Source: Bacteroidales bacterium H5 (lineage in GTDB: Bacteria; Bacteroidota; Bacteroidia; Bacteroidales; Muribaculaceae). From it: DNA of 62,522 nucleotides. A program made the translations under genes and the position numbers. The stretch spans positions 1-62,522 of the forward strand of contig DAAQ01000037.1 of NCBI GenBank assembly GCA_001701225.1, written 5' to 3'. The notes below the pieces were generated by a model. That model made no database searches. It was given only the letters and a program-made list of their open reading frames with translations, and was not told the DNA's origin. Shown here in pieces: positions 26,277 to 32,990 of this stretch (the first letter of the stretch is position 1; each line of letters starts with the position of its first letter).

Positions 26277-29135
26277 ATGAGAAATCTCAAATCATATCTC
26301 AGCCTCCTCTTCATGGGCGCCCTGGCCATGACATCGTGCCAGGACGACTTTGATGACCCCGCGCTGAACACGCCCGCCTCCTCGTGGCTCGAGAATGCCT
26401 CCGAGTATGACGTGATGACCATCGCCCAGGTCAAGGAAAAATACTGGCAGGACGCCGAAAACTATTTCGAGACAATCGGCGAAGGTCAGGATGGCAAGCA
26501 CATCCTGCTCAAAGGCCGTGTGGTCTCGTCTGACGCATCGGGCAACATCTACAAGAACATGGTAATCCAGGACGCCACCGGCGCGCTCACCATGTCGATC
26601 AACCAGAACTCGATGAGTGTCAAGTACCGCCGCGGACAGGAACTGGTGCTCGACCTCACCGGCATGACTATAGGCAAGTATGCCTCGCTGCAGCAGCTCG
26701 GCGCACCGGATGTCGACGAGCAGTATGGCGCACAGACCACCTTCATGCCCTACGAGCTCTTTGAGGAGCACTCGCAGATGAACGGCCTTCCCGATCTTGC
26801 CGCCATCGACACGATTACGGTCAACTCCAAGGCTGAGCTCGCCACAGACCCCGCGGGTCTGCGCAAGTGGCAGAGCCAGCTCGTAAGGTTCAACAACGTC
26901 GAGTTCGTCGACGGTGGCACCGCAACCTTCGCCGAGAGCAAGACCACGGTAAACCGCACCCTCAACCTCGCTGACGGCAATACGATGATTGTCCGCACCA
27001 GCGGTTACTCCAATTTCTATGCCGATGTCCTCCCCGCCGGTCATGGCGACGTCGTGGGCATACTCGGCTATCACACCTCGGGTGGCTGGCAGCTCACTCT
27101 CATCGACCGCGAGGGTTGCATGAACTTCGGCAATCCAACCATCGGCCCGGGCGCCGAGGACAACCCCTATACCGTCGACGAGGCCATCTCCGTGCTCAAT
27201 GGCGGTGGCTCTGCCACACAGGTTTGGACCAAGGGCTATATCGTGGGTGCGGTCGCTCCCGGCGTGCAGACCGTGGCCTCGAACGACGACATCCAGTTCG
27301 GCACCGCAGCCGAGATGCCCAACACCCTCGTGTTCGCTCAGGATGCCGCCTGCAAGGACTGGACCAAGTGCATGGTCGTAGCCCTTCCGCAGGACTCCAA
27401 GCTGCGCCAGTATGGCAACCTCGTGGATAATCCCTCGAACCTCGGCAAGCTCATCACCCTCAAGGGCAACCTCAGCAAGGAGGTGCTCGGCACATACGGT
27501 GTCACGGGCAACCAGGGCACATCGGCCGAGTTTACAATCGAAGGTGTCGAGATTCCCGATGATCCCGGCACGGTCCCCGGCGACGGCACAGAGGAGAAAC
27601 CCTATACCGTCCAGCAGGTCATCGCCCTCGGCAGCCCCGGCACAGCCGCATGGGTGACAGGCTACATCGTCGGCTCGGCTGTCGACAAGACCGCCGACTC
27701 GTTCACCACCGCGACAGGTGCGTCGGCCTCGAACACCAACCTGTTCATAGCACAGACCCCCGGCGAGACAGACTATAAGAACTGTGTCCCCGTCCAGCTT
27801 CCCGCCGCCATGCGCGACGCCCTGAGTCTGCAGAAGAATCCCGGCAACCTCGGCAAGGCCGTTACCCTCCACGGCCTTCTCCAGGCATATTTCGGTATGC
27901 CCGGCATCAAGGAGACTGACCAGTACAAGCTCGACGGCACAGGTGGCGACACCCCCGTCACCCCTCCCGCAGGTGACGGCGACGGCACCAAGGAGAAGCC
28001 TTATAGCGTAGCCCAGACTATCGCGCTCGGCAATCCCGGCAGTGTGGCATGGGTAGAGGGCTATATCGTAGGCTCGGCTGCCGACAAGACCGCCGACTCG
28101 TTCACCACCGCGACAGGTGCGTCGGCCTCGAATACCAACATCTTTATTGCCGCTACTCCGGGCGAGACCGACTACACCAAGTGTGTAGCTGTCCAGCTCC
28201 CCGCTGCCATGCGTGACGCCCTGAGCCTGCAGAAGAATCCCGGTAACCTCGGCAAGAAGGTCAAGGTACAGGGCTCGCTCGAGAAGTATTTCGGGATGAC
28301 AGGTGTCAAGAGCCTCACCGAGTATGAGCTTGACGGCGCAGGTGGTGATACCCCCGTGACTCCTCCCGCAGGTGACGGCGATGGCTCGAAAGAGAAACCC
28401 TATACCGTCGGCCAGACTGTAGCTCTCAACAATCCTGGCACTACCGCATGGGTGATGGGATACATCGTGGGTTCGGCCCCCGGCAAGAGTGCCGATACAT
28501 TCACTACCGCCACAGGAGCCGATGCATCCAATACCAATTTCTTCATCGCAGCTACTCCGGGCGAGACTGACTATACCAAATGTGTAGCTGTCCAGCTTCC
28601 CGCTGCCATGCGTGACGCCCTGAGCCTGCAGAAGAATCCCGGCAATCTCGGCAAGATGGTCAAGGTGCAGGGCACGCTCGAGAAATATTTCGGGATGACA
28701 GGTGTCAAGAGCCTCACCGAGTATGATCTTGACGGTGCAGGTGGTGATACCCCTGTGACCCCTCCCGCTGTAGCCGGTGACGGTACAAAGGAGAAGCCTT
28801 ACGCTCCCTCGGCAGTCATCGCCCTCAACAATCCCGGTTCAAAGGCATGGGTCGAGGGTTATATCGTGGGTTCGGCGTCCGGCATGAGTGCTGATACATT
28901 CACAACCGCCACAGGTGCCGATGCATCGAACACCAACCTCTTCATCGCTGACTCGGCAACCGAGACCGACTATACCAAGTGTGTGCCCGTCCAGCTTCCC
29001 GCCGCCATGCGTGACGCCCTGAGCCTCCAGAAGAATCCCGGCAACCTCGGCAAGAAGCTCCTCATCAACGGCTCGCTCGAAAAATATTTCGGCCTTCCCG
29101 GAGTGAAGACTCCGACAGAATATGAACTGAAATAA
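26277..29135 (+). CDS. DUF5689 lipoprotein with tandem DUF6359 repeats
   Basis: A 952-aa lipoprotein (anchor cysteine in AMTSCQDDFDD). Residues about 20-285 form a DUF5689 domain. Five DUF6359 units follow: a divergent one (about 290-430) and four near-identical ones (about 434-560, 565-695, 698-828, 830-952), joined by linkers reading GGDTPVTPPAGDGDG. Each unit carries GYIVGSA, a Thr-rich SFTTATGA stretch and MRDALSLQKNPGNLGK. The repeats suggest multivalent binding. The start is 40 nt after the sister lipoprotein, and a terminator closes the operon. Confidence 0.85.
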   Translation: MRNLKSYLSLLFMGALAMTSCQDDFDDPALNTPASSWLENASEYDVMTIAQVKEKYWQDAENYFETIGEGQDGKHILLKGRVVSSDASGNIYKNMVIQDATGALTMSINQNSMSVKYRRGQELVLDLTGMTIGKYASLQQLGAPDVDEQYGAQTTFMPYELFEEHSQMNGLPDLAAIDTITVNSKAELATDPAGLRKWQSQLVRFNNVEFVDGGTATFAESKTTVNRTLNLADGNTMIVRTSGYSNFYADVLPAGHGDVVGILGYHTSGGWQLTLIDREGCMNFGNPTIGPGAEDNPYTVDEAISVLNGGGSATQVWTKGYIVGAVAPGVQTVASNDDIQFGTAAEMPNTLVFAQDAACKDWTKCMVVALPQDSKLRQYGNLVDNPSNLGKLITLKGNLSKEVLGTYGVTGNQGTSAEFTIEGVEIPDDPGTVPGDGTEEKPYTVQQVIALGSPGTAAWVTGYIVGSAVDKTADSFTTATGASASNTNLFIAQTPGETDYKNCVPVQLPAAMRDALSLQKNPGNLGKAVTLHGLLQAYFGMPGIKETDQYKLDGTGGDTPVTPPAGDGDGTKEKPYSVAQTIALGNPGSVAWVEGYIVGSAADKTADSFTTATGASASNTNIFIAATPGETDYTKCVAVQLPAAMRDALSLQKNPGNLGKKVKVQGSLEKYFGMTGVKSLTEYELDGAGGDTPVTPPAGDGDGSKEKPYTVGQTVALNNPGTTAWVMGYIVGSAPGKSADTFTTATGADASNTNFFIAATPGETDYTKCVAVQLPAAMRDALSLQKNPGNLGKMVKVQGTLEKYFGMTGVKSLTEYDLDGAGGDTPVTPPAVAGDGTKEKPYAPSAVIALNNPGSKAWVEGYIVGSASGMSADTFTTATGADASNTNLFIADSATETDYTKCVPVQLPAAMRDALSLQKNPGNLGKKLLINGSLEKYFGLPGVKTPTEYELK
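27579..29132 (+). repeat. Four near-identical ~390-bp coding repeats
   Basis: Units begin near 27579, 27971, 28371 and 28768. They are nearly identical over long stretches (for example the segment encoding MRDALSLQKNPGNLGK), and a fifth copy lies in the upstream gene near 25406-25775. Such identity predicts copy-number change by recombination and local gene conversion. Confidence 0.85.
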
Positions 29136-29169
29136 CTCCTGTCGAGATTATCAGACAGTCATTATCTCA

Positions 29170-29196
29170 ATCCCCGGCCCCGGCCGGGGATTTTTA
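29170..29196 (+). terminator. Terminator of the lipoprotein operon
   Basis: A GC-rich stem (AATCCCCGG with CCGGGGATT) is followed by TTTTT, about 35 nt after the stop. Confidence 0.85.
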
Positions 29197-29292
29197 TTAT
29201 ATGAACAGCGAGTTTCTCTGACGAAAATTTGTTGTTATGGAGCAAATTCGCTACCTTTGCAGTGTTGATAATAAACACAGATCTTTTACATT

Positions 29293-29478
29293 ATGAAGTA
29301 CGGACAACTTAAGGCAGAGTTGCTTTCTGCCGGATGTTATCTGCTCAGACATGGCGGCAACCACGAGATTTGGTTTTCTCCGATAACAGGAAAACGCTTT
29401 CCTGTTCCGTCGCATGGTTCCAAAGAGGTTGCACCCTCGACAGAGCGATACATCAGAGCCAACTCCGGCGTAAAATAA
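29293..29478 (+). CDS. hicA: HicA family mRNA interferase toxin
   Basis: A 61-aa protein with the HicA double-stranded-RNA-binding-like fold. The segment LLSAGCYLLRHGGNHEIWFSP contains the expected catalytic-type His24 after Gly-Asn, and the end (GSKEVAPSTERYIRANSGV) matches the family. HicA toxins cleave mRNA. The partner hicB lies downstream but, unusually, 156 nt away with two hairpins between. Confidence 0.9.
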   Translation: MKYGQLKAELLSAGCYLLRHGGNHEIWFSPITGKRFPVPSHGSKEVAPSTERYIRANSGVK

Positions 29479-29504
29479 TCGTAAGATTATCGTCAACGTC
29501 AGTC

Positions 29505-29530
29505 AAGTGTGGGGCTTCGGCCCCCCACTT
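29505..29530 (+). other. Hairpin between hicA and hicB
   Basis: A 10-bp stem with one mismatch (AAGTGTGGGG with CCCCCCACTT) and a CTTCGG loop lies 27 nt after the hicA stop. There is no strong T-run; it may protect or process the toxin transcript. Confidence 0.6.
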
Positions 29531-29572
29531 CTTACTTCATCTTTTGGAGAAGATTGTTTGTTATCAATAAAG

Positions 29573-29596
29573 ACGGGGGATTCTTCCCCCGTTTTT
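29573..29596 (+). terminator. Terminator-like hairpin upstream of hicB
   Basis: A perfect 8-bp stem ACGGGGGA/TCCCCCGT with loop TTCT runs directly into T residues (TTTTC). It has all the marks of an intrinsic terminator yet lies between toxin and antitoxin. Confidence 0.75.
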
Positions 29597-29634
29597 CTAA
29601 GGCAACTTCTGTTAATCAAATATATTTTTCACGC

Positions 29635-30030
29635 ATGACGGCTAATATTGTAGTAGAACAGAACAAGGACGGCTATTTCTCTTGCTTTGTAGAGGAGGAG
29701 ATTCCTTATGTTGGGCTGCTGGGCTATGGAGAGAGTTCCGTGGAGGCCATTGACTCGCTGATTGCTTTCTATGAAGAGAGCAAGAGAGAGCTTGCAGCCG
29801 AAGGCAAGGTGCTTCCCGACCTCGATTTCGTGGTCCATTACGACATGCCTTCGTTCTTCGACAGGTTCAGTTTCCTGAACCAGACGAAAATTGCCACGAT
29901 AGCCGGGATTAATCCTTCGCTGATGCGCAAATATACCTCCGGCGTGGCTCGTGCCGGACAGAAGCAATACGACAAACTGCATGCTGCCGTGCAGACCTTG
30001 GCAAAGGAGATGCTTGCGGCTGCATTCTGA
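29635..30030 (+). CDS. hicB: HicB family antitoxin
   Basis: A 131-aa antitoxin from the ATG at 29635. The N-terminal HicB fold reads VVEQNKDGYFSCFVEE...YGESSVEAIDSLIAFYEE, and the C-terminal part (TKIATIAGINPSLMRKYTSG) is a helix-turn-helix DNA-binding domain for autoregulation. An upstream in-frame extension crosses the terminator hairpin and is unlikely to be translated. It should neutralise the HicA protein and repress the pair. Confidence 0.88.
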   Translation: MTANIVVEQNKDGYFSCFVEEEIPYVGLLGYGESSVEAIDSLIAFYEESKRELAAEGKVLPDLDFVVHYDMPSFFDRFSFLNQTKIATIAGINPSLMRKYTSGVARAGQKQYDKLHAAVQTLAKEMLAAAF

Positions 30031-30082
30031 GATAATCCGCGCGTGATGCGTAGACTTCATAATTAAAAGATCAACAATCCGA

Positions 30083-30110
30083 TTCCCGGCCCTGGGCCGG
30101 GGATTTTTTT
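30083..30110 (+). terminator. Terminator of hicB
   Basis: A CCCGGCC/GGCCGGG stem followed by seven T residues, about 50 nt after the stop. Confidence 0.88.
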
Positions 30111-30141
30111 ATTTTGACTTGTGAGATTTTTGAAAAATCAC

Positions 30142-30149
30142 TAACTTTG
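30142..30149 (+). promoter_or_regulatory. -7 box of the rseC-rnfBC unit
   Basis: TAACTTTG, matching TAnnTTTG, predicts a start close to the rseC ATG (30165). No well-spaced -33 TTTG was found. Confidence 0.6.
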
Positions 30150-30164
30150 TCACCGATAATTGCC

Positions 30165-30602
30165 ATGAAGAAAGATAATGTCACCCACAGGGGTGTCATC
30201 CAGCGGATTGACGCCCGTTCGCTCACCATCATCACCGACGATGCCTGCCGGTGTGACGGGTGTGCCGTCGTGGCTCTGTGCAACAAGAGCAGCGAGGGGG
30301 GAGTTGACCGCGAGACGGTCACCATCGACGTGCCCGACACGTCGGCCTACTCCGTGGGGCAGCATGTCGAGGTCTCGGCCTCGTCGGCCTCGACCCTCAA
30401 TGCCGCCTTCTGGGCGCTCATCGTGCCCACGGTGATATTTGTCGGTGTGCTTCTCGCCCTCAATATCGGCCGTCCCGACATGGGGGCTATGGCCATACTC
30501 TGGGCATTCGTGGCTCTGGCTGTCTATGACGGCCTGCTCTATCTGTTCAGGCGGCGTCTGGCAAAGAAGCTCGTCTGGACTGTCAGGATTACGGGCAGAT
30601 GA
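30165..30602 (+). CDS. rseC: RseC/SoxR-reducing family protein
   Basis: A 145-aa membrane protein. The N-terminal cytosolic domain carries the RseC-type cysteines (CRCDGCAVVALC, residues about 28-39), and two membrane segments lie at about 82-102 and 108-128. The gene commonly precedes rnf genes in Bacteroidales, as here (rnfB begins 72 nt later), and is thought to support the Rnf/Rsx complex. I chose the ATG at 30165 because the in-frame extension upstream contains the promoter. Confidence 0.88.
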   Translation: MKKDNVTHRGVIQRIDARSLTIITDDACRCDGCAVVALCNKSSEGGVDRETVTIDVPDTSAYSVGQHVEVSASSASTLNAAFWALIVPTVIFVGVLLALNIGRPDMGAMAILWAFVALAVYDGLLYLFRRRLAKKLVWTVRITGR

Positions 30603-30674
30603 CCCTCCTCACGGGGCTCCTGTCCGGCACAGTGTAGAATAAATGCAACAACAAGTCTTATTTCATCACATACC

Positions 30675-31535
30675 ATGAGCGTAATCTTAACATCAATCAT
30701 TGTCCTCGGGATTATCGGCATCGTCGGCGCGGCTGTACTCTACGTCGTGGCCCAGAAGTTCCATGTCCACGAAGACCCCCGCATTGACCAGGTCGAGGCC
30801 CTGCTGCCCGGCGCGAACTGCGGCGGATGCGGACGCAGCGGATGCCGCGACTTTGCGGTGGCCTGTGTCAACGCCACATCGCTCGACGCGCTGTCGTGCC
30901 CCTCGTCGGGTAGTGCCGTAATGAAACAAATCGGTGAGATTGTCGGCCTGGCCGCCGCCGAGACAAAACCGAAGATAGCCGTCATCAAGTGTAACGGCAC
31001 ATGCGACCTGCGCCCCGCGCTGGCCCGCTTCGAGGGTGCCCCCTCGTGTGCGGTGCTCGCATCGCTCGGCACCGGCGAGAGCCCCTGTCCCAACGGCTGC
31101 CTCGGATGCGGCGACTGTGTTGAGGCGTGTCCCTACGGTGCCATGAAGATGAATCTCGAGACAGGTCTGCCCGAGGTCATCGAGGATATGTGCGTCGGTT
31201 GCGGTGCGTGTGTCAAGGCTTGCCCCCGTCAGATCATCGAGCTGCGCTACAAAGGTCCGCGCGGCATGAGGGTCTATGTCGCCTGCTCGAACAAGGAGAA
31301 GGGCGCCGTGGCCATGAAGGAGTGCAAGGCGGCATGTATCGGTTGCGGCAAGTGCTTCAAGGTCTGCACCCACGAGGCCATCACTATCGCCAACAACCTC
31401 TCGTATATTGATTTCGAGAAATGCAAGCTGTGCCGCAAGTGCGAGCCCGTGTGCCCCACACACGCCATACACGCAGTCAATTTCCCGGTACGCAAGGCCG
31501 AGCCTGCCGCTGCCCCCTCAGCCGAAACCGTCTAA
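30675..31535 (+). CDS. rnfB: Rnf electron transport complex subunit B
   Basis: A 286-aa iron-sulfur subunit that takes electrons from ferredoxin. An N-terminal membrane anchor (about 5-25) is followed by the 4Fe-4S motif CGGCGRSGC near residue 54. Four more ferredoxin-type cysteine sets are visible: CLGCGDCVEACP, CVGCGACVKACP, CIGCGKCFKVC and CKLCRKCEPVCP. It lies between rseC and rnfC, the usual order. Confidence 0.96.
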   Translation: MSVILTSIIVLGIIGIVGAAVLYVVAQKFHVHEDPRIDQVEALLPGANCGGCGRSGCRDFAVACVNATSLDALSCPSSGSAVMKQIGEIVGLAAAETKPKIAVIKCNGTCDLRPALARFEGAPSCAVLASLGTGESPCPNGCLGCGDCVEACPYGAMKMNLETGLPEVIEDMCVGCGACVKACPRQIIELRYKGPRGMRVYVACSNKEKGAVAMKECKAACIGCGKCFKVCTHEAITIANNLSYIDFEKCKLCRKCEPVCPTHAIHAVNFPVRKAEPAAAPSAETV

Positions 31536-31552
31536 TCTCCCCACGATAATCC

Positions 31553-32893
31553 ATGAAACTGCATACTTTCAAAATAGGCGGCGTACATCCCGCCGAGAAC
31601 AAGATTGCCGCAGGCAAGGCTATCGAGAACCTCCCGCTCCCCGCAGAGGTCGTGCTGCCCGTGGCCCAGCATATCGGCGCCCCCGCCAAGCCCATCGTCA
31701 AGAAGGGTGACAAGGTGACGCGCGGCCAGTGTGTGGCCGAGGCCGGAGGCTTTGTGTCGGCTCCCGTCCACACTCCCATCTCGGGCACCGTCGTCAAGGT
31801 CGACACCGCCCGCACACCTCAGGGTATGCCCGTAGAGGCAATCTATATCAAGAGTGACGAGGCAGACCGCGAGGCCGATGCCGCAGCGATGGCCGACAAG
31901 TCGCCCAAGCGCTCGGAGGCCGAGGTCGCAGCCCTCGATCCCAAGGCCATAATCGGCCTTATCAAGGATGCCGGTATCGTCGGTCTCGGCGGTGCCACAT
32001 TCCCGACCCATGTCAAGCTCTCGCCCCCTCCCGGTTCTAAGGCCGAGGTGGTCATCATCAATGCCGCCGAGTGCGAGCCCTGCCTGTCGTGCGACGACCA
32101 GCTGATGCGCGAGGAGGCTCCCCGCATCGTCAAGGGCGTGTCGCTGCTGATGAAGGCCGCAGGTGTGGACCGCGGTGTCATCGCCATCGAGAACAACAAG
32201 CCCGAGGCCATCGCCGCCATGACCGAGGCCGCCGCATCGGCTCCCGGAGTCGAGGTGATGACCATGCAGGTGAAATATCCGCAGGGCGGTGAGAAGCAGC
32301 TCATCGAGGCTGTAATCGGCAAGGAGGTACCCTCGGGCGGACTCCCCATCGCCACTGGCGCCATCGTCCAGAACGTGGCCACAGCCTATGCCGTATATCG
32401 CGCCGTATATCACAACGAGCCTATCCTGGACCGCGTGCTCACACTGCACGACGGCAACGTGGGCCGCAACCTGCGTGTGCCCCTCGGCACCATACTGCAG
32501 ACCCTGGTCGAGACAGACGACTATGAGAAGATTATCCTCGGCGGCCCGATGATGGGACGCACCGCTTCGACCCTCAACACACCCATGATCAAGGGCACCT
32601 CGGGCATCCTGCTCGACAAGCGCTATGCCCACCGCCGTCCCGCCGAGCCCTGTATCCGCTGCGGCAAGTGTGTCGACGTGTGCCCGATGGGGCTCGAGCC
32701 GTTCCTTATCTCGACCCTCTCGCGACTCAAGGAGTATGAGGAGGCCGAGGAGCAGAAGATTGCAAACTGCATCGAGTGCGGCTCGTGCAGCTATATCTGC
32801 CCCGCCTCGCGTCCGCTGGTCGACTATATCCGCGTCGGCAAGGCCAAGGTGATGGCCGCCATGCGCGCCCGTGCCGCTGCCGCCAAGTCGTAA
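31553..32893 (+). CDS. rnfC: Rnf electron transport complex subunit C
   Basis: A 446-aa soluble subunit with NADH/FMN-binding domain (GGATFPTHVKLS, residues about 145-156) and two 4Fe-4S sets near the C-terminus (CIRCGKCVDVCP and CIECGSCSYICP). It would pass electrons between RnfB and NAD. The gene is followed by a strong terminator and an unrelated glycosidase, so rnfD, rnfG, rnfE and rnfA are missing from the usual place. Confidence 0.96.
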   Translation: MKLHTFKIGGVHPAENKIAAGKAIENLPLPAEVVLPVAQHIGAPAKPIVKKGDKVTRGQCVAEAGGFVSAPVHTPISGTVVKVDTARTPQGMPVEAIYIKSDEADREADAAAMADKSPKRSEAEVAALDPKAIIGLIKDAGIVGLGGATFPTHVKLSPPPGSKAEVVIINAAECEPCLSCDDQLMREEAPRIVKGVSLLMKAAGVDRGVIAIENNKPEAIAAMTEAAASAPGVEVMTMQVKYPQGGEKQLIEAVIGKEVPSGGLPIATGAIVQNVATAYAVYRAVYHNEPILDRVLTLHDGNVGRNLRVPLGTILQTLVETDDYEKIILGGPMMGRTASTLNTPMIKGTSGILLDKRYAHRRPAEPCIRCGKCVDVCPMGLEPFLISTLSRLKEYEEAEEQKIANCIECGSCSYICPASRPLVDYIRVGKAKVMAAMRARAAAAKS

Positions 32894-32926
32894 GCCTGAC
32901 ACACAAATCCGTCAATCCTTAGATAC

Positions 32927-32955
32927 AAGGCCCGGCCTGAAGGCCGGGCCTTTTT
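32927..32955 (+). terminator. Terminator after rnfC
   Basis: A perfect 12-bp stem AAGGCCCGGCCT/AGGCCGGGCCTT followed by five T residues. Confidence 0.95.
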
Positions 32956-32990
32956 AGAATCAATACCACTCTCAACTTAACCATCAGACA

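Noticed and set aside
29635..30030. HicB as a lone transcription factor
   Set aside because: hicA is just upstream in the same direction and both domains of a HicB antitoxin are visible.
31532..32902. 456-aa open frame antisense to rnfC
   Set aside because: Shadow of a high-GC gene; rnfC motifs on the plus strand are decisive.
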